NCBI GenBank assembly: GCA_037447655.1
Contig: JBBHKE010000083.1
Span: 62,001-126,000 of the forward strand
Source: Zygnema cylindricum
Taxonomy: Eukaryota > Streptophyta > Zygnematophyceae > Zygnematales > Zygnemataceae
Reading direction: 5' to 3'
DNA length: 64,000 nt
In this document: positions 10,708-21,198 of the stretch, piece by piece
Numbering within the stretch: the stretch's first letter is position 1
Layout: each line of letters begins with the position of its first letter
The notes under the pieces: model-generated
Seen by the model: only the letters and a program-made list of their open reading frames with translations
What the model was told of the DNA's origin: nothing
The model's database searches: none
Translations under genes and position numbers: made by a program

Positions 10708-11225
10708 TTAGACGATTAAATTTCAATTTTGCGGGTAAGTGCTCTCACCGTGGAGCTCACGTAACGACAAAAAGTGTCTGTCTGCAACACTTTTATTTAC
10801 ATGTGGTTGCCGGAGTTTTGTCCAACCGATTGACCGTCAAATTTGTACTCAACGGTACTTTATTTGTACCAATATGTACTTCAAACGTACAATTTTTGAC
10901 AAAGTGACGTAAGTGACTGTGCGCACCAAAACAGTCACTGTCATGATCAATTCCCTATTATTTATATGTGGCTGCCTCAGTTTTGTTACAGTAAACCAGC
11001 GCCGGCCGTGTGAATTGTTTTTTTTTTTCATGATGGTCGACGTTCGCAAGCGCGACAGTTTTTTAACCGCCGTTACAATGTTTCGCCAGAAAAAGCTGTT
11101 CGACGGGTTGACCGTCAAATCTGAACTTAAAGGTACGTAGCCTGTACGAAAATGTACTTCAAATGTACAATTTCTGACAACTTATCTGCGCGCAGCAAAA
11201 ATCGTCTCTGCGATTAGCAATTCCC

Positions 11226-11905
11226 AATGGAAAATGGACGATTCTAGCGCGATATGTAACGATAAGTCAACATTGACTTTTAGCTCCATCGACCCATTTT
11301 CTTCGATCTAGGCGTTTTGGATTTTTTGTAAGCACTCTTTCCACGTTTCTTGGGCAAATAGATCCGTACATGCCAGCGCGACATGACGGGCTAAATCTTT
11401 TGCGAGATTCTGTTTTGAAACTCGTCGACCAGCCGAAAGAAGACAATGATTACTTCTGAAATACTCGAAGATTCACCGGAGATACGCTCGCGGCCTTACT
11501 TTACAAAGGTTTCTTCGATCTTGGTGTACGGTAAGCCCCCTTGCCTGACAAGAATCCAAGATGAAAGAAAAACGAGTTTCGGAACGCGCGTCACGACAAA
11601 AACACTAGATTGAGACGCTCGAGACAAGAGACTTTCTTGCCGTTTAAGAGGAAAGGAAGCATGGAAGACCATCCTAAATATATAGCTAAATGTTTCAACA
11701 AGATAACACGTTTTCGTGACAGAAACGGAAAGATGAAAAAATAAAAACAAAGTAATGTTAAATGTTCAGTGTGACGCGAGTTGTCGACGAGGATGCCATG
11801 TGGCGACAAAAGTGAAGTTTGTGGTGTAGATCGTTAAATTCACATGTGCGAAAACGATTGGAAACGCTAGATATGGTTGGGTACAATTACTACGGCATAC
11901 GCTTG
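11226..11905. other. No recognised gene
   Basis: Mixed-composition sequence between two fold-back elements. Short open frames on both strands show no motif. It might contain the displaced 3' part of the copia gag interrupted at 8057, but no conserved gag residues could be identified. Confidence 0.35.
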
Positions 11906-11908
11906 TTA

Positions 11909-12615
11909 GGGCGTGTCCCCATGTAACCGATATTTTGAAACGTTATTTTGGAATTTAGCGCTGATTTTACGGTGTACTTTTCAAAGTGTGCCTTGTCAAT
12001 CGTTACTTGCGCGTTCATTATTTTGAATATGTGGCAGTTGCACACGTCGCCAATACTTGCGACACCTGTAGACGCCAACAAACTGCTGACATTTGTAGAC
12101 GCCAACGATCTCGGAACAAGCTGCGGACATTTGTACGCCGCAAAGAGCTCCTGACATACTGGGACAATTGTCGACGCCAGCTGTCATTTGTTGACGCCCA
12201 CACGTGAACGACATAAGCAATCGCCTACGTCTACAAAATGACATTTGTAGACGCCCACAAGTGGACAACATAAGCATCCGAACAAACAATTTTTTTTTCG
12301 TGTATTCTCCCAACTGCAAAAAAACAAATGAAAACTTTTGACGCGTGCAACCCAGGCTTTTTATTCGTCAATAGGGTAGTATTTTGATTAAAAGTAGGTC
12401 CCGATTTTATTTCAGTGCAAGTGTGAAGATGAGCTGGAAGTGGGTCGCGATGATAATACTGCCAAATCGCCGTACCTTTTAAGTTCCAAGATGACGCAAA
12501 ATGCATTTGAGTTTTTGCCCATTTTTCGTACGGCGTAAAATTTTAAAGTAGGAAGTCCCATTTTCTGTGTAAACGACAGAAAAAAACCCTTACTTGAACA
12601 CATGGGGACACGCCC
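11909..12615. mobile_element. Tourist-like MITE H4 (TIR GGGCGTGTCCCCATGT, TSD TTA)
   Basis: Left GGGCGTGTCCCCATGT, right the inverse complement ACATGGGGACACGCCC, each flanked by TTA (11906-11908 and 12616-12618). The right subterminal part matches the inner ends of H5 and H6 (AAGTAAGGGTTTTTTTCTGTCG when inverted, with gaps). A minisatellite-like block is at 12055-12260. 707 bp. Confidence 0.78.
12055..12260. repeat. Imperfect ACATTTGTAGACGCC repeats inside H4
   Basis: The motif (G)ACA-TTTGTAGACGCC-(A/C)ACA recurs about five times with 25-50 bp spacing and substitutions (ACCTGTAGACGCC, ATTTGTACGCCG, ATTGTCGACGCC, ATTTGTTGACGCC, ATTTGTAGACGCC). It produces overlapping spurious frames on both strands. 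Confidence 0.65.
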
Positions 12616-13104
12616 TTAGACGTTTTATTCCATGCATTAGAATCAGTCGAATAGGACAAAAGACAATTTTCACCAAGACATCTAGGAAAATATCACCATA
12701 TATAGCGTATCCAATTGAGTCGCGCATTTTCAAGCTATGGACTATGACTTGTACGGACATGCTTCACGGTTGTACGGTGGATGACTACAACATGCAAAGA
12801 TGAAAATATCTACATCGCCTCTTTGTATATTTGTTTGGCTAAAAAAATTCGTCATCATCAATTAGGCAATCCACAAAATCCTAATTTGTTGGACTCTCGT
12901 ACGGACGGTTTGTAATGTCTTACATAGAACACATCAGATTTATGAAATGTCCTTTTCGTCATCGCCAATTTCCCTTGTCCACAAAAGTGTCTTACACTAA
13001 TTCCGTTGAAGCTTGAAGGGTACACTGACCTCAAACAGTTAATAAACGTAATCGGCGGTCAGATTTGTCTTTATCGTGAATCGGACAGTTAGGTGTGATA
13101 CATA

Positions 13105-13600
13105 GTTCAAAAGTAGGTGAAAGTAGGCCCATACAATATGCCTATTGTATGCAAAACATACAATATGACCTTAAGACCCATATTGTATTTGGACCTATTC
13201 GGACAAATTAAAGCATTCGTACCAAAAATTGGACCAACTAAAATATTCGGACCAAAAAAAATTATTTACACCGTCAGATTCGGACGATCGGACGGTCGCT
13301 GATCAAAGTAGCGATCTAAGAAGATCATATGAAAAGCCCATAACACAACTTACGATAGGACTTACGTTTGCGTTTTTTTATTTTACGGGTTTTTTTTTCT
13401 CGCAGGATGTCTCCTACACTGTGTCTGTTCGCTAAAAAATTTCGTCCGGCAGTGTGCGCTGTACTATGATGATATGTTAGATTCGTTTGTACAAGAGTGT
13501 GCACAACGCACCCACATACAGTTTGCCTACTCTACGCGAATTTTGTGCCAAGTTTTGTGCTTTTACCAAAGGCCTACCATAAAAACGCCTACTTTTGAAC
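13105..13600. mobile_element. MITE G (TIR GTTCAAAAGTAGG)
   Basis: Starts GTTCAAAAGTAGG and ends CCTACTTTTGAAC. The left part carries an inner palindrome around CATACAATATG..CATATTGTATG. A diverged copy of the left half is inverted at 54915-55203, sharing the palindrome, the GATCGGACGGTC motif and the GTTCAAAAGTAGG end. No coding capacity. Confidence 0.65.
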
Positions 13601-13605
13601 TTTGG

Positions 13606-14822
13606 TTTAGCCTGTGCGTACTACTTTTCGTGCGTTGATTTCCGTACAGGGGTTGTCTCCCTCAAACACACGTGCCTTCACACGTATGACATAGGAAAAA
13701 CATTGGGCAACTGTCGGCAAATGGGAAAACGAAAAACGAATCAGCATTTGTGTGCGACAGCGAATGGTAATTTAGGGTTTCGACACACTGACAATGTGAC
13801 GTCCGGACATTACGAAGTCACAAGAATTGTACAACGTGCAAAAGACGCCTCAAATTGAAGCCGAGTGGAAGTTGCGCCTCATTTTGTGTACCACTTCATT
13901 TATCACATTGTTTCGTACACGTATACGTAAGTCACATTTTTAAGTAACAATTTAGGGTATGTCCCCATGTGCATAAGTAAGGGTTTTTTTTTGTTGTTTT
14001 CCTGTAAAACCTAGCGTTGTACTGCCTAAGTTCCAACCGTACGAAAGAATCACAAATTTGTAGAGTACAATTTGCGTCATCCTCGAACTTAAGATGTACA
14101 AAAATTTGTCGTCTTATGTTTTTCGACCCACTTCAACGACAAAAATGTCATCTTCAACCTTATCTTTAAAACACATGCGCGATGTGTTTTAAAAATAGGT
14201 GTTTTCTATAAACAAATAGGTACATATATTCGCACGTGCTGTAATTTTCGAAATTTTTCATACGATTTCTAAGGACAATGAAAAGTACAGAATTCACCAT
14301 GTTTTGTCTGTTTGCGTTCAATACGACAAAGAGAAGTACACAATTTGTTTGATTTTGTCCGTTTTGTTTCAATACGGATTTTTTTCTTGCAGGTGTCTCG
14401 AAATTCTGATGCCATTTCACGTCGAGCGGACAGGCGACGCGAAGGCAAAGTGCATCTTCTTCAACCGTGAAACTACAAAGGCTGGAAGGCGGTACGTCTA
14501 CAATGTCACAGTAAGACATGCGACGTCACAAGCAGTTCCAAAAAATAACGTGCGACAACACAGATCGTAGACGTTGACAACCGTCACAGGTATTGTCGAC
14601 GTATATAATCGTCACAAACGTAAGTTACGCTTACGTTGTTACACATAGAGACACTTGAAAACCGGGTCTGGCGGATCCGCGCTAAAATACAAAGAAAGTT
14701 CGCTAAGTTACAAGTACATGGGGACATACCGTTATTTGCGTTTACATCCAAATTCTCTGAAAGCTGTACGGAGAATCTTCTCTAAAAAACAAAGTTACAA
14801 AACTAAGTTTCGGTTACATGCG
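13606..14822. mobile_element. H1-like MITE remnant interrupted by H5
   Basis: 13790-13951 and 14732-14822 together align with 9180-9410 of H1 (CAAAATTGTGTACC-type stretch, GTTTCGTACACG, AAGTAACAA, then TTATTTGCG, GTACGGAGAATCTTC and GTTTCGGTTACATG). The alignment is split exactly where H5 has inserted. The left part resembles the centre of H1 (GCCTGT..CGTACT..TTCCGTACAG). Confidence 0.6.
13955..14731. mobile_element. Tourist-like MITE H5 (TIR GGGTATGTCCCCATGT, TSD TTA)
   Basis: Left GGGTATGTCCCCATGT, right ACATGGGGACATACC plus one mutated base, flanked by TTA (13952-13954, 14732-14734). The uninterrupted paralog in H1 at about 9317-9331 has one TTA (AACAAGTTATTTGCG), so the duplication is real. 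A central palindrome AAAACACATGCGCGATGTGTTTT lies near 14167-14190. 777 bp. Confidence 0.8.
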
Positions 14823-14839
14823 AAATTACCTTGATTCCT

Positions 14840-15072
14840 TTACTCTAATAGCGATTGGCGGTGTAGTGTTAATATTTTTTTCGCCACTTAAAACATTTTT
14901 TCTCTATACACAATTGTCCGATTTTCATATGGAGACCGCCTATGGGAAAGTGAGAATCTTGGCTTTCAATCGCAACCATCAAATCTATAATCCGACATGT
15001 GTGTACGGGAAAAAAATGTTTTAAGCAACAAAAATAACATTAACACTAATAGCGACACACCGTTTCGTGTTG
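14840..15072. mobile_element. CACCG-type MITE, family 2, copy 1
   Basis: A fold-back of about 230 bp. The left part runs GTGTTAATATTTTTTTCGCC-ACTTAAAACA and on to a GTACACA..GTCCGAT stretch; the right part mirrors it and ends AACACTAATAGCGACACACCG. The left terminus is degenerate (TAGCGATTGGCGGTGTA). Same family as 15167-15395, 22457-22685 and 23656-23872. Confidence 0.7.
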
Positions 15073-15166
15073 ATAGATTTTTCGCCAATGAAATCATCTT
15101 TTTTCTTTAACAGTGTGCGACTTTAATTTGGAGCGCGCCGGAAGGTGAGAATAACTGTACTGTACA

Positions 15167-15395
15167 GTACACCGTATATATCGCTATTAGTGTTAATGTT
15201 TTTTTTAGTACTTAAAACATCTTTTCTCCGTACACGCTTTGTCGGATCAGGGATCTGACGGTTAAGATTGAAAGCCAAGATTGTCACCTTCCGATTGGCG
15301 GTGTTCATGTGAAAATCTGACAAGTGTGTACGGAGAAAAAATGCTTTTAAGTGGCGAAAAAATTATTAACTCTTATAGCGATTCACGGTGTACTG
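15167..15395. mobile_element. CACCG-type MITE, family 2, copy 2
   Basis: Begins TACACCG..ATCGCTATTAG-TGTTAATG and ends GCGATTCACGGTGTA. The arms carry TTAAAACATCTTTTCTCCG and GTACGGAGAAAAAATGCTTT. TA flanks on both sides. No coding capacity. Confidence 0.72.
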
Positions 15396-15496
15396 TACCT
15401 TTCAATCGCGGCTGTCGGATTAACAATCCGATTAGTGTGCACAAAGAAAATATGTTTGAAGTGGTGAAAAATAATCATTGACAGTTTTGACACTAA

Positions 15497-16355
15497 GGGT
15501 GCGTCTCCATGTGCCTAAGGGTGAGTCTCTGTGTGCTTAAGTAAGGCTTTTTTTTCTGTTGTTTTCCTGTAATACTTAGAGCCGTATCGCGTTATTTTCA
15601 ACCGTACAATAAAATAGAAAAAAAGAGAAGTACATCTTGCGTCATCATCGAATTTAAAATGTACTACATGTTGTCGTCTTGTGTTTTTCGACCCACTTCG
15701 ACGACAAAAAACGTCATCTTCAACCATGTCTTTAAAATATAGGGCCGATGTGTTTTAAAATTAGGGATTTTCTATAAACAAATAGGAATACGTATTCGCA
15801 AGTGTAATGTTTTTTTCAAAAACTTTCAACGAATTCAAGCGACGTGGAAGTGTACACGATTCGCTATGTTTTGTCCGTTTTTGTCTAAGGGTAACATTCC
15901 ATTAGGCGGTCCCAGTAAATGTACGGACAAGTCTACTAACAGCGTTTACTGGAATTCCGCTCCATTACGTCGTGCCAGTAACAAACCTTCCTCGATTATG
16001 ATTGGTGCCACATAAGTTAGAGTCCAGATTTTAAAAATCTTAAAAAAATCTACAAACGGAATTTCTGTACGAAATATCTGTTCGACCGGAGGTAGTTAAT
16101 GATTCGTACATAAAGTTTTCGGCAAGATTTTGATTTTGAAAATGGAAATCAAAATTTCGAAACGGAATGGCAAAAGGACGAGGCAAACTTTGACGTTCGC
16201 GGCAAACTTTGAATGTCGGTGGATGTATACAATCGTCACGCCCTAAGTGACAATTTCGTTTGGTACACATAGGGACACCCGAAATCCGGGTCCGCCGGAT
16301 CTGCGCTAAAAAACAAAAAATAATCTCTAAGTTTGAAGTACATAGAGACGCACCC
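15497..16355. mobile_element. Tourist-like MITE H6 (TIR GGGTGCGTCTCCATGT)
   Basis: Left GGGTGCGTCTCCATGT, right ACATAGAGACGCACCC. Left flank TAA, right flank TTA, so the duplication is mutated or the ends are chimeric. A second left-end-like copy starts at 15520 (GGGTGAGTCTCTGTGTG). The interior resembles H5 (GTAAGGCTTTTTTTTCTG, TTTCGACCCACTTC, central GATGTGTTTTAAA). 859 bp. Confidence 0.7.
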
Positions 16356-17740
16356 TTAGAGTCGTTCGATACGCGTCAGGGCAGGATTGCCTCCCTTTCA
16401 AAGTTCAAATTTGCCGCTGGTTCGGTACCACACCTGCGGGTTCCCTATATTTGACAGATGTACCAATGCCTGGATTCCGATTTCTAGCCGGTGATGAAGT
16501 AAGCTTTCAGCTGTTTGGCCATGAATGAAACTATCCTGTCCATAATTCCCAGATGTTACCTGGTGACACGTACGGCTGTCCTGTTTAATTAATTTGTCAC
16601 GAGGCATTCACTCTATTTTTAAACTTGCTGAACAGGCGACACTTGAATCGGCCATGTCATCAAAAATTTCACATCTGAAAGCATCAGAATTTTGGACGAT
16701 CGAAAAACCACATGCGTACGTCACACGATCTACGGACGCTGTTTGTCTTTCCTCCGACATGCAAACCGTTGACCTGCAAAAGACGACAGATCAGGAGATT
16801 TTAGCAGATTCTCCCGCGGAGCAAGTTGCTTGCTTGAAAACACAGAACACAAATAAGCGGAAAAACCACTCTATTGGTTGAAATCTGAAATATTCCTTGC
16901 GATCGAGAATTCCTGTCCACAAATCATGTCAAAATTTCAGCAAGGACCATATTTTCGTACGGTCGGAAATTCAAACCGTGCACCGCCAATGATGTGGTCC
17001 GAAATATTCACATAAAACGTGAGAGAGTCTGTAAATGACGAAAAATATCTTCGTATTATTTCTACGCAATTCCGTGCGTTACATTTCAGTTATGACGCTC
17101 GATGGTTCGTCATCACTGTACTTTTATGCATCCGTGAGAAAAGCGACAAGGATCCGTAATAACTAATAAGACAATTATAATGGTACAGACATAAGAGATC
17201 GTTATTTTCAACAGCCGTCGTAGTATCAAGCTACAGCTGCGTGTGTCCGTACACTCTGAATTCCTGCAGGCATAAAATACGGTATACCGCCCCCGCATTT
17301 AATGTCAGGTGGTCATTCCATGTCACAATTGTTTCGTACATTTTCTTTCCAAACATTTTTCGGGCAGAAAAGTTACGGATGTCGGTCCGTCTGCTTCGAG
17401 AACATCGTACATTCTGTTTATATTCGTACATTATTTCATTCGTTCGTACACGATCGTACTCTCTTGCACCACAACCACACGCCACGTGTTCGGCCAGGAA
17501 AAAGTATTTGTACCTTCATCCTGCCCGCTTTACTTTTTTCAAAAACTGCAACTGCTTTTTTTGTCAGCAGAGATCCCGTCAAGTGTTAACTCTCTCTCCT
17601 TCGCTCAAAAGTACTGTCACGTCACACTCTCTCCGTCCCTCATATTTTGTCAGTATCTTCCAGGCCCAATGACCTTATAAGCGTCCAGCTCCCTCTTATT
17701 TCGATTAGGGTTTCGAAACGGGCTTTTCCTCCTATTTCCC
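16356..17740. other. Unassigned intergenic sequence upstream of the glycosyltransferase
   Basis: No homology recognised. One open frame at 16594-16881 (+, 95 codons, starting MSRGIHSIFKLAEQATLESA) has balanced composition and could be a small exon, but nothing else supports it. 17241-17680 has long frames on the + strand with little motif content. Part of this interval presumably serves as the glycosyltransferase promoter. Confidence 0.3.
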
Positions 17741-17886
17741 TCCTCTTCCTCTCTTCTCCCTCTCTCCGTCTCTCCCTCTCTTCCCTCTCTCCCTCTCTCC
17801 CTCTTCTCCCTCTCTCCGTCTCTCCCTCTCTTCCCTCTCTCCCTCTCTCCCTCTCTCCCTCTCTCCCTCTCTCCCTCTCTCCCTCT
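17730..17886. repeat. CTCTCC-rich pyrimidine tract in the glycosyltransferase leader
   Basis: CTCTTCTCC and CTCTCCCTCT units run for about 155 bp, ending some 170 bp before the ATG at 18056. Pyrimidine patches are common near plant transcription starts, so this may be promoter-proximal; that role is inference. Confidence 0.75.
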
Positions 17887-18055
17887 TACCTTCTTTTTTC
17901 CTCAACAATCAATTCATTCTACATTACATCTTCTGTTTCCTTCTCCTTTTTCACCCGTTTAAATTCGTTTAAACCCATTTTTACCCTTGTTTTATCCCTT
18001 TCCCCCTTGTTTTTACCCGTTTTTACCTTGATTTAACCCGTTTTTTCCTGCTGAC

Positions 18056-21000
18056 ATGGCGGCCCTACGGGTCCGTCCAGAAGTTTTCACTTCCTCCGTA
18101 CGACCACCTGTAGGAAGTTCCTTTACCTGGAAAGTTCTCGGAAGCCTCCTGTCTCAGGCTCCCATGCTCACAGCTCTCATGCTCTTTATTTGGTCCATGA
18201 CAGTTTTTCGCCATTCTGCCCAACATTTTTCGGGCAGCCCGAAAAATTGTGATCCGGTTCCTCACCTCGGAGTCCTCTCCTCCACTTTTTTGGACTCTAG
18301 CGGAAAAGATCTCTCTCATGGCGGTCATCTCTCTCTCCAACAACCCTCCAATCTCATTTCTGAAGAGAGAGGCGATTTGTCTTCTAGGAAAAGGCCGAGA
18401 GTTCTCCTCGGAGAAACTGCCGAAATAGCTGACATGGCAGCGACAGATTCCGTACCGTCACTCACTATTTTTTGTGCCCCAAAACCGTACGGAAATGATA
18501 CGGATGGATCCCAAAGACGAGCTTTACTCTCGTGGCTCGCACTATATCCGGTCCCAAAAATTGTACTTTTGGGAGATGACCCAAGTTTTAAAGAAATTGA
18601 GGAAGAATTTAAAGAATTTGTGACCGTTGATTCCCAATTGGATTATAATTTTAATGGAATTCCCCAATTTCACAGTATTGTGGCACGGGCTCAAGCCGCC
18701 GATACCGATTTGTCGATGATAATTAACGGAGATATCATCCTTTTAAACGATTTAATTCCGGCAATAAAAAAGGTTGCAACTGCTTTCGAAAATTGGGTAT
18801 TAACCGCTCCTCGATGGGATCTCGGAGAAGAATTCCCTTTCAGCTTTGAAAAAGAGTCGTTAAAAAATATGGGAAAAACACAATTATCTATGGAAGACGA
18901 GATTCGAGAATATGCGAAGTCGGAGGGAAGTTTACATACTTACGGAGGAGTCGATTTTTGGCTTTGGAATAACTCCCCTGTACCTCTTTTTAACGACATT
19001 ATGCCCCCTTTTACCTTCGGTCGATCGAAATACGATAATTGGTTTACCCACGAAGTAATCGATTCCGGTTTCCGACAAGTTATTGACGCCGGAGAAGCTT
19101 TGACAAACTTACACGTGGCACATTCTTACGGGCACGTGAAAACTACTTCCGGACTCGAAGTCGGAGGAGGAGGAGGAAATTCCGTCGAAGCCGGGAAAAA
19201 TTTTTGGAGTATGAGGAAGAAAAGCAGTTGGGAAATGTTTAATAATATTCATTTGGCGGAGAGTCACGGGAGCTACACCAATCAGAAGGGGACAGCGTTA
19301 CATGCGCCGTGGAGACTGGCCGCGTGCCACGAACCTGCAGGTGAGGAGGGAGAGGATGGGAGGGAGGGGAGAGGGAGGAGTGGGAGAGGGAGGGAAGGAT
19401 GGCGAAGGAGGAGAAGAATTCGATGCTTTATTACTGTTGTGAAAATGGAGGAGGGATAGTGAGATACTTTTTGAGGATCTGGTTTTTAATTTTTAGGTTT
19501 ACTCTTCAAGTTTCATTTTTTTTTTGAAGGTTTGGGGAAGTTTGGATTGGGGCTGGGAAATTGGGTATCAAAAGTTTATTTTTGTTTTGTTTTTTTTTTA
19601 TATATATATATTTATTTATATTTTGTGGGATTATTTGAAGTGAATTAAAATTTGTTTTCAATATTGAAAGATTATTTGTTATCTGTCCGGCACCGTATTT
19701 TATTTATATTTTGTGTAACCAAATGACCCACTTAGTTTATGAAGTATTTCCATTTGTGCGTTTTTTCATTTCTGTTTTGACCTTCGTTTTGTTATATTCA
19801 CATCTCGCATTTGAAGTGGACACATAATGTTGAATATTGATGATTGATTTACATTGCCGTGTTCTACCTCTCCTAAAACTCTTCTATTTTTTTTATTTTA
19901 TTTTTTTGTTTTCACGGTTTAGTCTACAATCGCTGTTTGCAACATTTACCATCTTTTTCTTCTCGATGAAATTTGCGGATGTCAGACCGACTATTTTTTC
20001 CAATGCCTGACTCTCTTTTTTTTTGCTGTGTTTTTTTTTTTTTTTTGGCCGTTTTGCGTATTTCCCAGCCAACAATATTTGCCTTCTCAAACGTGCGAGA
20101 CCCGGAAACTGCTCTTGCGAATATTCTCCGTACATTTCCCGGACTCAATCCGACCCGAAATTAGACCAAAAAGGACGATGGACATGTGGCATGGTTTCAG
20201 TGGACCGCAACAAAGACTACAGTATCGTCGCCACTGCTTCTCCCGATTCGAAACCCGGTCTTCCTCACACTATGGATCAACTCCTCCCAAAACAAGCTTT
20301 AAAAGTCGACGATCTTAAGGTTGTGACTCTAGTGGCCGTTACAATCGGGTATGCGGAGATGTTAATGAACTTTATTTGTCGTCTTCGACTCATGGGACTT
20401 GACAAAAATTTAGTTGTTGCGGCTCTCGACGAAGATCTTTATAAATTCGCTTTCACTCAAGGTTTACCTGTTTATTACGAACACGCGGGAGACGGTTTGA
20501 AGAGTATCGATTCCGCAAACTGCGCTTTCGGCACTCCATGCTTCCGTCAGTTTACGAAACTGAAATCTCGCGCAGTTTTACGGGTTCTCCAAGCGGGATA
20601 TTCCGTACTTTGGACAGATGTCGACATCGTGTGGTATACGAACCCTCTCCCCCATTTGATGGAATACGGACCAGGAACATTTCCGGTTCAGAGCAATGAA
20701 CCGAACGCGAGTATCGCAGGGACGGGGATTCGACGAATCAATTCGGGATTTTATTTCGCTCGATCCGACGAACAAACAATCGAAGCGTTTTCGGCGATTG
20801 TCGCACATGCGGCAAAAACTAAACTTTCCGAACAACCGAGCTTCTACGATATTCTTTGTGGAGAAAAAGGAGAGCTTCTCGTTTCGGGGAAAGAAGAGTG
20901 TCGATGGAAGAACGGTTTAAGAACGATTTTTCTCGACAGGGCGATGTATCCCAACGGAGCCGTACATGGATTCTGGGAAGAGACGGATGTCACAGGGGCG

Positions 21001-21198
21001 TGTAAGGAGAAGGGATGTGCGATTTTACACAATAATTGGATTTCGGGGAAAGATGCAAAAAAGGGAAGATTGGTCCAAAATGGGTACTGGCATTATGATG
21101 TAGACAGGAGAATGTGTTTGTACAGCTGGCACGATAAGTTACATCCGGTACAAAAGACGAAAAAGGAATCGGGTAGTGAGGCTGAAAGGAAACGATGA
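18056..21198 (+). CDS. Two-domain type II membrane glycosyltransferase (C-terminal GT77-like)
   Basis: Two exons, 18056-19340 and 20069-21198, join across a 728-bp phase-1 intron (CTGCAG/GTGAGG donor; TTTCCCAG/CC acceptor) to give 804 residues. Residues about 34-51 form one hydrophobic segment after a basic start, predicting a Golgi signal anchor. Domain 1 (about 135-420) begins TIFCAPKPYG and has VDSQLDYNFNGIPQFHSIV, MIINGDIILL and a YGGVDFWLW segment; it resembles plant GT-A-like proteins of unknown substrate. Domain 2 (about 510-795) carries the metal/sugar-nucleotide DxD motif in LWTDVDIVWYTNPL (D612, D614) and ends GCAILHNNWISGKDA, typical of PF03407 / GT77 arabinosyl- or xylosyltransferase-like proteins. 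It probably transfers a sugar onto a wall polymer or glycoprotein; donor and acceptor are unknown. The intron falls exactly between the domains. Reading past 19340 would give a Gly/Arg-rich tail from intron sequence. Confidence 0.88.
19341..20068 (+). other. Intron of the glycosyltransferase gene
   Basis: Starts GTGAGG with a GGGAGGGA-rich first 80 bp and ends TATTTCCCAG after long T runs. Another AG at 19921-19922 would lead into an early TGA, so the acceptor at 20067-20068 is preferred because it restores frame and a cysteine-rich linker (NICLLKRARPGNCSC). Confidence 0.8.

Larger units (their letters stand above)
8057..11225. mobile_element. Composite fold-back element with inverted arms, host for three smaller elements
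   Basis: 8057-8412 (starting GGGAATTGATCATGAC) reappears inverted at 10712-10955 (ending GTCATGATCAATTCCC). A second partial inverted copy follows at 10956-11225, also ending AATTCCC. The arms share TGACGGTCAATCGG, AAGTGACGTAAGTGAC and GTGAGAGCACTTACC-type stretches, imperfectly. The centre is filled by three further elements (8418-9417, 9421-10369, 10373-10707). No transposase is visible, so it is non-autonomous. It lies in the copia gag; target duplication is not clear. Confidence 0.7.

Noticed and set aside
17241-18036. Overlapping + strand frames of 95-143 codons upstream of the glycosyltransferase
   Set aside because: They overlap each other in different frames, run into the CTCTCC tract and contain no conserved motif; more likely promoter and leader sequence.
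19893-20148. Lys-rich minus-strand frames in the glycosyltransferase intron
   Set aside because: They are shadows of T-rich intron sequence on the opposite strand.
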